This document shows positions 25,884 through 39,220 of a DNA stretch of 64,000 bases, piece after piece. Positions within the stretch are counted from its first letter, which is position 1. Each line of letters begins with the position of its first letter. The notes below the pieces were generated by a model. That model was not told the origin of the DNA, searched no databases, and saw only the letters and a program-made list of their open reading frames with translations. Source of the stretch: Candidatus Thiocaldithrix dubininis (lineage in GTDB: Bacteria; Pseudomonadota; Gammaproteobacteria; Thiotrichales; Thiotrichaceae); the NCBI GenBank assembly GCA_029972135.1, contig CP124755.1, forward strand, positions 2,598,501 through 2,662,500. The letters run 5' to 3'. Made by a program: the position numbers and the translations under genes.

Positions 25884-25980
25884 CCGGGTTGGGATGTGAC
25901 TCCTCCTCTCCTCCTCTCCTCTCTCTAGTTCCAATCCGGCATTTCTCTTTAATCCGCCCTTGTGGCGGATTTTTATTTTT
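25884..25980 (+). ncRNA. Candidate 3' UTR RNA with CCUCC-rich loop after the phasin gene
   Basis: An 11-bp stem with two G-U pairs (25884-25894 with 25929-25939) presents a 34-nt loop containing a repeated tcctcc/ctcc pyrimidine tract (25901-25926). An intrinsic terminator follows 11 nt later. The loop is complementary to Shine-Dalgarno sequences, including the taggag of the phasin itself. This resembles anti-SD sRNAs with C-rich loops known in alphaproteobacteria, such as the CuckooS/CcsR type. No independent promoter is evident, so it would arise by processing of the phasin mRNA. A function is inferred, not shown. Confidence 0.4.
25951..25980 (+). terminator. Terminator of the phasin transcript
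   Basis: A perfect 8-bp stem (aatccgcc with ggcggatt) with a 5-nt loop is followed by ttttattttt. Confidence 0.92.
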
Positions 25981-26067
25981 GACTACATAAATTAGGCAAA
26001 GTAGCCAAATCTTAAACCAACATGTCACAATACGCCCCTTTTAAGCTCAGCCCCGGATAGACCCACT

Positions 26068-26925
26068 ATGACAGCTCAAATCATTGATGGAAAAAAAGTT
26101 GCTGCGGATGTACGTGCCGAAGTTAAGCAGAAAATTGAAACACGCCTTGCCCTAGGCAAACGCCGCCCGGGTTTAGCTGTGATTCTGATTGGCTCAGATC
26201 CAGCTTCTCAGGTCTACGTCAATCATAAACGCAAGGCCTGCGCGGAAGTAGGCATTGAATCACGTTCTTATGATTTGCCCAGCCATACTACCCAGCATGA
26301 GTTAATCGAACTCATTGACGCCTTAAATAAGGATGCGGCTATTGACGGTATTTTGGTGCAATTACCTTTACCTGCGCATATTGACGCGTCGCTGATTATT
26401 GAACAGATTGATCCCAGCAAAGATGTGGACGGCTTCCATCCTACTAATATAGGACGTTTAACCTTGCGTATTCCCGGTTTACGTCCTTGCACACCCTACG
26501 GTGTAATTCGTTTATTGGAAAGCGTGGGTGAAACATTCAAAGGTCGCCATGCAGTTATTGTGGGCGCATCGAATATTGTGGGTCGTCCAATGGCGTTAGA
26601 ACTATTATTAGCGGGCGCAACAATTAGCATATGCCACCGCTTTAGTGGTACTCAAACGGCCGACTTGGTTAAACAAGCGGATATTGTAGTAGCCGCAGTG
26701 GGTCGTCCCGGTTTAGTCAAAGGTGAATGGATTAAACCTGGAGCAACTGTGATTGATGTGGGCATTAACCGTTTAGCAGATGGACGCTTAGTCGGGGATG
26801 TGGAATTTGAGGCTGCTAGCGAACGTGCAGCTTATATAACACCTGTACCCGGTGGCGTTGGTCCTATGACGGTTGCTATGCTGATGCAGAACACCTTAGA
26901 AGCGTGCGAAAAGCACCCTTTCTAA
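26068..26925 (+). CDS. folD: Bifunctional methylene-THF dehydrogenase/methenyl-THF cyclohydrolase
   Basis: The 285-residue enzyme interconverts 5,10-methylene-, methenyl- and 10-formyl-THF with NADP. It shows the YVNHKRKAC segment with the catalytic Lys, the GILVQLPLP motif, DVDGFHP, the Rossmann [10 protein letters not shown] loop and the C-terminal [10 protein letters not shown] signature. Full family length is present. It complements the 5-formyl-THF cyclo-ligase at 331-933. It stands alone between the phasin terminator and its own terminator. Confidence 0.97.
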   Translation: MTAQIIDGKKVAADVRAEVKQKIETRLALGKRRPGLAVILIGSDPASQVYVNHKRKACAEVGIESRSYDLPSHTTQHELIELIDALNKDAAIDGILVQLPLPAHIDASLIIEQIDPSKDVDGFHPTNIGRLTLRIPGLRPCTPYGVIRLLESVGETFKGRHAVIVGASNIVGRPMALELLLAGATISICHRFSGTQTADLVKQADIVVAAVGRPGLVKGEWIKPGATVIDVGINRLADGRLVGDVEFEAASERAAYITPVPGGVGPMTVAMLMQNTLEACEKHPF

Positions 26926-26932
26926 AAAACAA

Positions 26933-26964
26933 TAAGGCGTCATAAAGACGCCTTAGGTTTTTCT
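26933..26964 (+). terminator. Terminator of folD
   Basis: A perfect 9-bp stem (taaggcgtc with gacgcctta), a 5-nt loop and ggtttttctt follow the folD stop by 7 nt. Confidence 0.9.
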
Positions 26965-27093
26965 TATTGAACTAATGGGTAACTAACTACCTTGTTGTTA
27001 ACTTACTGTTAGTAGAGAGTTACTGCTCTTATTTTCTGATTGAATATGCAATGAGTCTGGTACAGAAACTGCAATTTCGCCATTCAGAATTTT

Positions 27094-27912
27094 TTATTTA
27101 GCTTGCGATTTTAATTTATCAATAGTCGCTGCATCCAATGCACCGGCTTCTTGTAAACGACGAATTACAGGCGCTGGTAAGCAAACCACTTCAGATTTTT
27201 TGAATTCAACACCGACGGACACACCACCGCATTTTTGACGTTTGCGGTCACCTTCTTTAGTACTTTTCTCGTCATAGCTTAAGAAAGCATCATCAACCCA
27301 ACCGTTTTGACCCGACCAACGCACTAGCTCAAAGTTAACTTTGCCACCTTCTGCCCGTTGCCCTAATTTCGCAATCCAAGTTGCGTTATGCGGAATTTCC
27401 ACAGCAATGGCATCGCCATTATGCTCAGAGTACATCATCAAGCTATGACCGGCTGATAAACCTTTTACTTGATAAATCGGCACAGAATGGAATTTGCCCT
27501 TGCCACTATTTGGATAACCACAACATTCTTTATCTTTTACTTTCGGGTCAGCCATACAAGCGCGGCGTGCCCTTGCAATTGCAGTGGCTTCTGGGTCTAA
27601 GACTAATACGTCAGACTTAACCCAACCCGTTTGGTCATCACCCCAACTGATTTTCTCCCAAGTAGTTTTGCCTACCACTTGTTGATCATTGCGGCGTACA
27701 ATCCAACGCGCATTATGGGGCAAATTTACAATTACGCCCTTACCGCCCGGCTCTTTATACATTTTTAAAACATTACCCGGTGTCAAACCCTTGACTTGAT
27801 AGACTGAAGTCATATCAGCAGGCATGGGTAACGCGGCATGTAATGCGAGAGGGGTTGCCAACATTACTAAACCTGCTAATACCATTGCAGGTTTTTTCAT
27901 ATAATTTTTCAT
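27094..27912 (-). CDS. Secreted protein with two SH3-like repeats
   Basis: The 272-residue protein has a signal peptide cleaved near residue 26 (LALHA then A). Two homologous segments follow: VYQVKGLTPGNVLKMY to VNLPHNARWIV (about residues 37-72) and IYQVKGLSAGHSLMMY to EIPHNATWIA (about 146-181). Each ends in a Gly-Trp-Val strand (QTGWVKSD, QNGWVDD), as in bacterial SH3 (SH3b) domains. Cysteines cluster in the linker (KECCGYP) and near the C-terminus, suggesting disulfides. Such domains often bind peptidoglycan or envelope partners, but no enzyme domain is attached. A ggagga site lies 6 nt before the ATG. The gene is flanked by gaps and appears monocistronic. Confidence 0.75.
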   Translation of the reverse strand: MKNYMKKPAMVLAGLVMLATPLALHAALPMPADMTSVYQVKGLTPGNVLKMYKEPGGKGVIVNLPHNARWIVRRNDQQVVGKTTWEKISWGDDQTGWVKSDVLVLDPEATAIARARRACMADPKVKDKECCGYPNSGKGKFHSVPIYQVKGLSAGHSLMMYSEHNGDAIAVEIPHNATWIAKLGQRAEGGKVNFELVRWSGQNGWVDDAFLSYDEKSTKEGDRKRQKCGGVSVGVEFKKSEVVCLPAPVIRRLQEAGALDAATIDKLKSQAK

Positions 27913-28033
27913 CTAGAGTCCTCCGTTAGTTCAACGATCTGACTATCGTTAAACATAACCTTCACAAAGCTAATAAAATTTAACAACTAGCTCCCACGCT
28001 TAATAGCGTTCCACGCCACTAAGTGTAGGCAAC

Positions 28034-28106
28034 AATGTGTTTTTTTGCTGAACACATTAACTTTTTTACAACGTTTGTAGCGCTATCATCTACCTAGTTG
28101 TAAAAA
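28034..28106. repeat. Two inverted repeats upstream of the SH3-like gene
   Basis: The first is aatgtgt (28034-28040) with acacatt (28052-28058). The second is a perfect 10-bp pair, tttttacaac (28063-28072) and gttgtaaaaa (28097-28106). They lie between queA and the SH3-like gene. Neither is followed by a T-run in the direction of queA transcription, so operator sites or mRNA structure are as likely as termination. Confidence 0.5.
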
Positions 28107-28130
28107 TGTCACAGTATTTGACCGACAAAA

Positions 28131-29168
28131 TTAGGTTTTGTGCCGTTGAAGTGTGAGGAACATCGCATCACCATAACTAAAGAACCGATAATGTTGTCGT
28201 ACCGCATGTCTGTAACTGTTCAAAATATTATCATATCCAGCAAAGGCAGCTACTAACATTAATAAAGTTGATTGGGGTAGATGAAAATTTGTGATCATGG
28301 CATCGACCACCTTGAATGTATAACCGGGCGTTATAAATAAGCGCGTATCGGCTTGATAGGGGTGCAGTTCACCCGATTGTGCCGCGCTTTCTAGACTACG
28401 TACCGAAGTTGTACCCACCGCCACCACACGCCCACCCCGGGCTTTACAAGCGGCTACAGCATCACAAACTGCTTGATTAACTTGCACATATTCAGCATGC
28501 ATAATGTGCTTTGATAAATCTTGCACCCGCACAGGTTGAAACGTACCTGCCCCTACATGCAAGGTCACTTCAGCCGTTTCTACACCTTTTTGCTTTAATT
28601 GCTGAATAATAGCCTGATCGAAATGCAAACCTGCTGTTGGGGCAGCCACCGCGCCGGGTTGTGCCGCAAATACAGTTTGATAACGTTCACGATCTTCTAA
28701 AGTATCAGCGCGTTCAATATACGGCGGCAAGGGAATATGCCCATATTGTTCTAATAAATCTAAGACGGCTATCTCGCCTAAAAACTTCAGTTGAAATAAA
28801 TCATCAACCCGTCCTAATACCTCTGCTTGAATCGCCTGTTCCAGCAGCAGTTTAGTATCCGGTTTTGGTGCTTTACTGGCTCGAACATGCGCCAACACCT
28901 GATGTTCATCTAATACACGCTCGACTAACACTTCGACTTTGCCACCAGACAGTTTTTGACCGTGTAGGCGTGCTGGAATTACCCGAGTATTGTTAAAGAC
29001 TAATAAATCGCCTGCTTGCAATAGATCTAACACATCAATAAAGCGCCCATCGTGGCAAACACCTGCTTCACCATCGACAATTAATAAGCGGCTGGCACTG
29101 CGCTCTGCCAATGGCATAGCGGCGATTAATTCAGGAGGAAGTTGATAATCAAAGTCACTTAATTGCAT
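28131..29168 (-). CDS. queA: tRNA preQ1(34) S-adenosylmethionine ribosyltransferase-isomerase
   Basis: The 345-residue enzyme transfers the ribosyl part of SAM to preQ1 at the wobble position, giving epoxyqueuosine in GUN-anticodon tRNAs (Tyr, His, Asn, Asp). Family signatures include [25 protein letters not shown], the [10 protein letters not shown] segment, PTAGLHF and the [10 protein letters not shown] motif. The ATG at 29168 matches the usual start MxxSDFDYxLP; three more in-frame ATGs lie 6-42 nt upstream, and none has a clear ribosome binding site. The classical neighbour tgt is absent. It is divergent from tRNA-Leu(CAA). Confidence 0.96.
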   Translation of the reverse strand: MQLSDFDYQLPPELIAAMPLAERSASRLLIVDGEAGVCHDGRFIDVLDLLQAGDLLVFNNTRVIPARLHGQKLSGGKVEVLVERVLDEHQVLAHVRASKAPKPDTKLLLEQAIQAEVLGRVDDLFQLKFLGEIAVLDLLEQYGHIPLPPYIERADTLEDRERYQTVFAAQPGAVAAPTAGLHFDQAIIQQLKQKGVETAEVTLHVGAGTFQPVRVQDLSKHIMHAEYVQVNQAVCDAVAACKARGGRVVAVGTTSVRSLESAAQSGELHPYQADTRLFITPGYTFKVVDAMITNFHLPQSTLLMLVAAFAGYDNILNSYRHAVRQHYRFFSYGDAMFLTLQRHKT

Positions 29169-29202
29169 GCCGCGCATCATAACAGAAATTTTGAAAAAAA
29201 CT

Positions 29203-29231
29203 TTCGACAAATCGAAAAAATCAGGTAGAAT
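29203..29231 (+). promoter_or_regulatory. Promoter of tRNA-Leu(CAA)
   Basis: TTCGAC (29203-29208), a 17-bp spacer and TAGAAT (29226-29231) are followed by a GC-rich agcgtcctc discriminator. The tRNA starts 18 nt after the -10. Confidence 0.6.
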
Positions 29232-29248
29232 AGCGTCCTCTTATCAAA

Positions 29249-29332
29249 GCCGGAGTGGCGGAATTGGTAGACGCAGCGGATTCAAAATCCGCCGCTGGTG
29301 ACAGTGTGCGAGTTCGAGTCTCGCCTCCGGCA
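29249..29332 (+). tRNA. tRNA-Leu(CAA)
   Basis: This class II tRNA has acceptor GCCGGAG, anticodon loop TTCAAAA (CAA), a long variable arm and discriminator A. The genomic sequence after the discriminator is CTG, so the CCA tail is not encoded. Confidence 0.95.
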
Positions 29333-29341
29333 CTGATTCCT

Positions 29342-29378
29342 AAAAAAGCCCAAGTAATCAAATACTTGGGCTTTTTTT
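29342..29378 (+). terminator. Strong terminator after tRNA-Leu(CAA)
   Basis: A perfect 15-bp stem (aaaaaagcccaagta with tacttgggctttttt) has a 6-nt loop and extends into a T7 run. It isolates the tRNA from moeA. Confidence 0.95.
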
Positions 29379-29533
29379 ATGTACAAAATTCTTACTATCT
29401 TGCAACAAATAAGTATATAAACGGGTAGATTAAACGACTAATAGTGGTGGTTTTATTGAACAATCGTTATATTTACTTTTATATAGCGCTTGCTAAGCTT
29501 AGCAACTCTTTATACCATTTTCAGAGTTTTGCT

Positions 29534-30790
29534 ATGAATAACGCTGCCACAGAAATTACCTGCGATACCCTACCCGCTAGCACTTTAACGGTTGAGCAAG
29601 CCCAACAGCGCATTTTAGACGCTATCTCTACGCTAACCTGCTACGAAACAGTCGGCTTAATGCAGGCAAATGCACGAATTCTAAGCGCTGCTATTCAAGC
29701 AAACGTAGACGTTCCGCCTTACAATAACTCAGCAATGGATGGCTATGCGCTGCGTTATGCCGATTTAGCAACCCACGACCCATTAAATATCATAGGCACA
29801 GCCTTAGCAGGACATCCGTTTAATGGCACGGTACAAGCGGGTGAATGTGTACGCATTATGACAGGTGCTATGTTGCCTGAGGGCGCAGATACCGTGGTCA
29901 TGCAGGAAAATGTCACACGACACGCGGCGCAAATTCAAATCACGGGCAAACTTAAAGCAGCCGATAATGTGCGTTACACTGGCGAAGATATTCGCGCTGG
30001 TCATCCATTATTACCCGCTGGAAGACGCTTAAACGCGGCTGATATTGGATTACTAGCCTCTCAAGGTATTGCTGAAGTAAGCGTCTTACGCAAACCTAAA
30101 ATTGCCTTTTGCTCAACCGGAGATGAATTACAAAGTTTGGGGCAAGCGTTACAAGCAGGGCAAATTTACGACAGCAACCGTTATACGTTAAATGCCTTAT
30201 TGCAAGCCTTAGATGTAGACATTATTGATTTAGGCGTAGTGCGCGATACGCCAGAAGCAGTTGCACAAGCCTTCCAACAAGCCAGTAGCATCGCCGATGT
30301 TTTTATTACCAGCGGCGGCGTATCAGTAGGTGAAGCGGATTATGTAACCGATACCTTAAAACGCATGGGCGAAGTCAATTTCTGGAAAATCGCCTTTAAA
30401 CCGGGTAAACCTTTAACCTTTGGCAAATTAAATAAAACCTGTTGGTTTTTCGGTTTACCGGGTAATCCCGTGTCGGTCATGGTGACTTTTCTATTATTCG
30501 CCCGCCCAGCCATTTTAAAGCTACGGGGTGAAACCGCACCGTTATTGCCGGAATATCAAGCTATTTGTACAAGTAAACTTAAAAAATCTCCGGGGCGTAA
30601 AGATTACCAACGCGGCATTTGTGAACAAGATGCAAACGGGCAATGGACGGTTAAAACCACAGGCAATCAAGGTTCACACGTTTTAACCTCTATGAGTCAA
30701 GCGAATTGCTTTATCGTGTTACCGTTAGAATCTGGCACTGTTGAAGCCGGTTCGACCGTAACTATTATTCCATTTGCAGGTTTAATGTAA
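29534..30790 (+). CDS. moeA: Molybdopterin molybdenumtransferase
   Basis: The 418-residue enzyme inserts molybdate into adenylylated molybdopterin to complete the molybdenum cofactor. It shows VPPYNNSAMDGYALR near the start, GECVRIMTGAMLPEGADTVV, the STGDELQ segment, the SGGVSVGEADYV nucleotide-binding motif and the GLPGNPVSVMVTF loop. Length matches E. coli MoeA (411). The ATG at 29534 is chosen because homology begins there; the frame is open for 30 codons upstream without recognisable sequence. No other Moco genes are adjacent. It converges with yceH. Confidence 0.95.
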   Translation: MNNAATEITCDTLPASTLTVEQAQQRILDAISTLTCYETVGLMQANARILSAAIQANVDVPPYNNSAMDGYALRYADLATHDPLNIIGTALAGHPFNGTVQAGECVRIMTGAMLPEGADTVVMQENVTRHAAQIQITGKLKAADNVRYTGEDIRAGHPLLPAGRRLNAADIGLLASQGIAEVSVLRKPKIAFCSTGDELQSLGQALQAGQIYDSNRYTLNALLQALDVDIIDLGVVRDTPEAVAQAFQQASSIADVFITSGGVSVGEADYVTDTLKRMGEVNFWKIAFKPGKPLTFGKLNKTCWFFGLPGNPVSVMVTFLLFARPAILKLRGETAPLLPEYQAICTSKLKKSPGRKDYQRGICEQDANGQWTVKTTGNQGSHVLTSMSQANCFIVLPLESGTVEAGSTVTIIPFAGLM

Positions 30791-30798
30791 GTGTTTAA

Positions 30799-30814
30799 GG
30801 GGCTGAGTTGCCCC
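30799..30814. terminator. Short hairpin between moeA and yceH
   Basis: A 5-bp GC stem (ggggc with gcccc) and 6-nt loop are followed by ccctccctagtttt. It is weak but sits between convergent stops. Confidence 0.35.
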
Positions 30815-30824
30815 CTCCCTAGTT

Positions 30825-31484
30825 TTATGCAGCTTTGGCTAACAAAGCTTGTTCTAATTCAGCGACACGTTGTTCTAAAGCTTCCACCCGTGCTTCCAGA
30901 CTGTGCGTATCTGTGCCGCTTTGTATAGTTTGACTGTAATGTAATTGTTCAGCTTGTAATTGCTCAAAGGTTTCTGTGCCAAGCGTATGAAAATAACGGT
31001 CTTCGCGTTTCCCTGAACCTGCTGGCAGACGCATCACCAACGGTTTAGTCAATTGCAGCCAAGCCTCTAAAATACTTTGGATTTCATCCGGCTGTTTGAA
31101 TTCAGCTAAGCGTTCTGTACGCAATTTAATTTCGTTCAAGGTTTGCGGCCGACGTAGTAATAATACCGCTAACACCGCTTGCTGCTGCGGGCTAAGTTTA
31201 TAATGCTTTTGTAAGCGATGTTCGACTCGTTGCGCCCGCTCGCTGTTTTGAATGGTTGCCCACCCCATTTCGGTTAAATCTTTGGCTAAACTGCCCACTT
31301 GTCCTTCTTTTAAATTCATTAACGGCTCACGGCTACTTTTTTGATTACAAGCCAAGGTTAGTGAATTAAAGGTCAGTGGGTAATTATTGGGTGTGGTTAA
31401 CTGCTTTTCGAGTAAGCAACCCAGAATACGAATTTCTTCCGCTGTAAATGGCGGCTTCTGCACGGTTTCATCGTACATAGTCAT
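30825..31484 (-). CDS. yceH: YceH family protein (DUF480)
   Basis: The 219-residue protein matches the YceH/UPF0502 family, which folds as two winged-helix domains. It shows ILGCLLEKQLTTPNNYPLTFNSLTLACNQKS-type sequence at the start (first wing-helix, residues 19-49), a second HTH with VLAVLLLRRPQTLNEIKLRT, and a C-terminal coiled coil (LEARVEALEQRVAELEQAL). A DNA-binding or regulatory role is suggested by the fold, but its function is unknown. A second ATG two codons in (31478) is an alternative start. It is followed upstream on the same strand by aat and trxB. Confidence 0.88.
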   Translation of the reverse strand: MTMYDETVQKPPFTAEEIRILGCLLEKQLTTPNNYPLTFNSLTLACNQKSSREPLMNLKEGQVGSLAKDLTEMGWATIQNSERAQRVEHRLQKHYKLSPQQQAVLAVLLLRRPQTLNEIKLRTERLAEFKQPDEIQSILEAWLQLTKPLVMRLPAGSGKREDRYFHTLGTETFEQLQAEQLHYSQTIQSGTDTHSLEARVEALEQRVAELEQALLAKAA

Positions 31485-31516
31485 CCCCGATCTAATATTT
31501 TTTATAACTTGCTATT

Positions 31517-35956
<4,440 letters not shown>

Positions 35957-35971
35957 GAGGTTCTAGAGATA

Positions 35972-36610
35972 ATGATGAAAAAATTTACTCAATCTGTATT
36001 AACCGTGGCATTAGCCGTTGGTTTAAGTGCAAGTGCATGGGCAGAAGGCGGACGTGAAAAATTATCGGCTTTCTTCACTGATGTAGACACTTTACAAGCA
36101 TCCTTTACCCAACAAGTTGTGGATGCAAAAGGCGCAGTTAAACAGTCTGCCTCTGGTACTGTTTATTTATCACGCCCCGGTAAATTCCGTTGGGAATATC
36201 GTTCACCCGATAAAAACGTCATCGTTGCCGATGGGAAAAACGTATGGGTACACGATGTGGATTTAGACCAAGTTACCGTTAAACCCATGAGTAGAGCCTT
36301 ATCCGCTGCGCCCATTGGTATGTTGATGAGTAAGCAATCGCCTGAAAAGCAATTCAAGATTGAAGAAATGGACGCGGACGGTTCTAACCTTGAATGGTTT
36401 CGTTTAGTTCCACATAAGCGCGATTCTGACTTTACCAGTATGGATGTGGGCGTAGGTAACAATGGTATTCAAGAAATGATCTTAAGCGACAAATTTAAGC
36501 AACAAACTTATATCAAATTCAATGGCATCCGTACTAACGGTGGCATTGATGCGGGGCGTTTTAAATTTACCCCTCCGGCTGGGGCTGACGTTGTTGGCAA
36601 CCCATCCTAA
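35972..36610 (+). CDS. lolA: Outer-membrane lipoprotein carrier protein LolA
   Basis: The 212-residue periplasmic chaperone ferries lipoproteins from LolCDE to LolB. It has a signal peptide (VGLSASAWA then E25), the segment [14 protein letters not shown], the repeated [15 protein letters not shown] strand and the hydrophobic-cavity pattern ending [15 protein letters not shown]. Two ATGs in tandem (35972 and 35975) are possible starts. It lies 15 nt after ftsK, and its end overlaps the likely start of rarA, as in the conserved ftsK-lolA-rarA order. Confidence 0.95.
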   Translation: MMKKFTQSVLTVALAVGLSASAWAEGGREKLSAFFTDVDTLQASFTQQVVDAKGAVKQSASGTVYLSRPGKFRWEYRSPDKNVIVADGKNVWVHDVDLDQVTVKPMSRALSAAPIGMLMSKQSPEKQFKIEEMDADGSNLEWFRLVPHKRDSDFTSMDVGVGNNGIQEMILSDKFKQQTYIKFNGIRTNGGIDAGRFKFTPPAGADVVGNPS

Positions 36611-37904
36611 TTCTCAGACCTCGGCTTATATCCCACTCGCCGAACGTATGCGTCCAGCGTCTCTCCCTGAGTACGCTGGACAGCAACACCTACTCGCCCC
36701 CGGCAAACCCTTATATCGCGCTATTACTGAAGCTAAACCGCATTCACTGTTGTTTTGGGGACCACCCGGTACAGGTAAAACCACGCTTGCTCGGTTAATT
36801 GCCCATTATTGGCAAGCTGAATTTATGAGTGTGTCGGCGGTATTAGCCGGTGTTAAGGAAATTCGTGCCGCAGGTGAACAAGCTAAGCAAAACCGTCAGC
36901 GCTTAAATCGCGCTACCGTGTTATTTGTAGATGAAGTACATCGCTTTAATAAAGCCCAACAAGATGCGTTTTTGCCGCATATTGAAGACGGCACTTTAAT
37001 TTTCATGGGGGCAACCACTGAAAATCCCTCCTTTGAATTGAATAACGCCTTATTGTCGCGAGTTCGCACTTACGTATTACGCAGCTTAACCCCAGACGAT
37101 ATTCAAGCAGTGTTACAACGCGCCCTAAGTGATCCAGACAAAGGTTTAGGCGCGTTAAAGTTGCAAGTTGCCCCCGATACCTTACAAGCGTTGGCGAATG
37201 CCAGCGATGGCGATGCACGCCGTGCCTTAAATTGGCTGGAAATCGCGGCAGATTTAGCGGAAGTTAGCGAGCAAGGTTTAAGTATTAGTTCGCAAACCTT
37301 ACAAGAAATCTTAGCAAATTCGCTCAGGCGCTTTGATAAAGGCGGCGATTTGTTTTATGAGCAAATTTCAGCACTGCATAAATCAGTACGCGGCTCTGAC
37401 CCAGATGCAGCACTTTACTGGTTTTGTCGTATGTTAGACGGTGGCTGTGACCCGCTGTATATTGCGCGACGCATAATTCGTATTGCCAGCGAGGATATTG
37501 GCAATGCCGATCCGCGAGGTTTACAATTGGCCTTAAATGCGTGGGATGCTTACGAGCGCTTAGGTAGTCCCGAAGGCGAACTAATGTTAGCGCAAGCTTT
37601 GGTTTATTTAGCCGTTGCGCCCAAAAGCAATGCGGTCTATACGGCTTATAAAGCTGCTCAACAAGATGCTCAACAATACGGCTCTTTAGACGTACCCCTA
37701 CATTTACGCAATGCCCCTACCGCATTGATGCAAGGCTTAAATTACGGCAAAGGCTATCGTTATGCGCATAATGAAACCGATGCTTACGCCGCAGGTGAAA
37801 CTTACCTACCCGAACCCTTAATCGGCACACGTTATTACCAACCGGTGGAACGCGGCTTAGAAATTAAAATTAAGCAGAAGTTAGACGAATTACGTAAACG
37901 CTAA
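36594..37904 (+). CDS. rarA: Replication-associated recombination protein A
   Basis: The 436-residue AAA+ ATPase (RarA/MgsA, WRNIP1 family) acts at stalled replication forks. It shows [21 protein letters not shown], Walker [10 protein letters not shown], Walker [13 protein letters not shown], sensor [12 protein letters not shown] and the family C-terminus with [22 protein letters not shown] start (36591 or 36594) is favoured by homology and a gggg motif 9 nt upstream, giving a 17-20 nt overlap with lolA; an ATG at 36522 would add 24 unconserved residues. The stop overlaps that of the convergent cupin gene by 4 nt. Confidence 0.93.
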   Translation: MATHPNSQTSAYIPLAERMRPASLPEYAGQQHLLAPGKPLYRAITEAKPHSLLFWGPPGTGKTTLARLIAHYWQAEFMSVSAVLAGVKEIRAAGEQAKQNRQRLNRATVLFVDEVHRFNKAQQDAFLPHIEDGTLIFMGATTENPSFELNNALLSRVRTYVLRSLTPDDIQAVLQRALSDPDKGLGALKLQVAPDTLQALANASDGDARRALNWLEIAADLAEVSEQGLSISSQTLQEILANSLRRFDKGGDLFYEQISALHKSVRGSDPDAALYWFCRMLDGGCDPLYIARRIIRIASEDIGNADPRGLQLALNAWDAYERLGSPEGELMLAQALVYLAVAPKSNAVYTAYKAAQQDAQQYGSLDVPLHLRNAPTALMQGLNYGKGYRYAHNETDAYAAGETYLPEPLIGTRYYQPVERGLEIKIKQKLDELRKR

Positions 37905-38233
37905 AGTGCTTCATCCGGTTGAATATGCAGTGCTAGCCAAATCGCAGCAGGCTCAGTACTAGTTTGCACAACGCGATGCCGTTGATGCGCGGGCAAATAC
38001 ACATAATCCCCAGCACTTAAATCAATAAGCTGCGCAGGCTCATCAATCATTAAACGCGCTGTGCCTTGCAATAAAATAACCCATTCATGCCAAGTTTGGT
38101 CATACCAAACACCTTCAGGCGTTATATGTCCGCGTGAAATAATACGTTCTAGCTTTACATGCGAATTGTCTAACAAACTCTCAAACAGTTCTTGCGGCAA
38201 TTGTGCCGGAAGGTTAGCAAATATATTCGACAT
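37901..38233 (-). CDS. Small cupin-domain protein
   Basis: This 110-residue protein is a single cupin beta-barrel. The first cupin motif is seen in [21 protein letters not shown] and the second in [21 protein letters not shown], with conserved His and Glu/Gln that could bind a metal. Similar small cupins are often annotated as phosphoribosylaminoimidazole carboxylase-like or simply cupin proteins. The substrate is unknown. It converges with rarA and diverges from the TSUP exporter gene with a 63-bp gap, so shared control with the exporter is possible. Confidence 0.8.
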   Translation of the reverse strand: MSNIFANLPAQLPQELFESLLDNSHVKLERIISRGHITPEGVWYDQTWHEWVILLQGTARLMIDEPAQLIDLSAGDYVYLPAHQRHRVVQTSTEPAAIWLALHIQPDEAL

Positions 38234-38296
38234 AGCGCGTTCTATCCCAATGGAGCTGGGTTATGATAGTACGCTTTTGCAAGCTTAGGCAGCAGT

Positions 38297-39055
38297 ATGG
38301 ATGTGGGCTTTGATAGTATTTGGCTAGCCTTATTGGGTTTAGCCATTGTCGCGGGTTGGATTGATTCCATCGCAGGCGGTGGCGGCTTAATCACCATTCC
38401 CGCGTTAATGTGGGCGGGGTTAACGCCTGCCCAAACACTTGCTACCAATAAACTACAGGCTAGCTTTGGCTCATCTACCGCCACCCTTAATTATGCACGC
38501 CACGGGTTAGTTGATTTAAAAGGGCAACGGTTTGCCGTGTTAATGGCGTTTATCGGCTCAGCTTGCGGCACACTCAGCGTGCAACATATTCCCGCGCATT
38601 ATCTACAAAAAGCCCTACCCTTATTGTTAATTGCCTTTGCGATTTATTTTTTATTTGCGCCAAGTTTAAATGACCAAGATCGCCAGCAACGCATTACGCC
38701 GACCCAATTTGCACTCAGTGCGGGATTTGCTATTGGGTTGTATGATGGCTTTTTTGGTCCGGGCACAGGTGCGTTTTTTACAATGGCTTATGTAGAACTG
38801 TTAGGTTTTGGCTTGCCGCGCGCCATTGGCAATACCAAACTACTTAATTTCACATCTAATTTTGCCTCCTTGCTATTTTTCGCACTATCGGGGCAAATAA
38901 TTTGGTTACTCGGCTTATTAATGGGTTTAGGTCAAGTATTAGGCAGTTACCTCGGCTCGCGCATGGCAATTAAACACGGAAGCAAGTTAATTCGTCCGTT
39001 ATTGGTCGGCATTTCCTTGTTGATGTCGATCAAACTCCTGTGGAATACCAATTAA
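38297..39055 (+). CDS. TSUP family sulfite/organosulfur anion exporter (TauE/SafE, YfcA-like)
   Basis: The 252-residue membrane protein has about eight transmembrane helices and the two TSUP half-repeat motifs: GWIDSIAGGGGLITIPALMWAGLTPAQTLATNKLQ (residues 19-53) and the later GLYDGFFGPGTGAFFTM with GFGLPRAIGNTKLLNFTSN. TSUP proteins export sulfite, sulfoacetate, thiosulfate or related anions. In a sulfur-oxidising host a sulfur oxyanion is plausible, but the sequence resembles the poorly characterised YfcA group. It appears monocistronic. Confidence 0.88.
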   Translation: MDVGFDSIWLALLGLAIVAGWIDSIAGGGGLITIPALMWAGLTPAQTLATNKLQASFGSSTATLNYARHGLVDLKGQRFAVLMAFIGSACGTLSVQHIPAHYLQKALPLLLIAFAIYFLFAPSLNDQDRQQRITPTQFALSAGFAIGLYDGFFGPGTGAFFTMAYVELLGFGLPRAIGNTKLLNFTSNFASLLFFALSGQIIWLLGLLMGLGQVLGSYLGSRMAIKHGSKLIRPLLVGISLLMSIKLLWNTN

Positions 39056-39220
39056 TTAACTAACCATTTATCGGAATTAAGCATTCTAATTAACTCAATT
39101 AATTGTTATGATGCCTAACCACCAGTACTGCGGTATAATTAAACAATTAAAATGATACCTAGCTATCCCATAAGATGGCTAAATTTACCTTAAGTGCCTA
39201 ACGCATGAGCAAATAACAAC

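Noticed and set aside
29444..29533. N-terminal extension of moeA by 30 codons
   Set aside because: The extra residues are not homologous to MoeA; the family start fits 29534.
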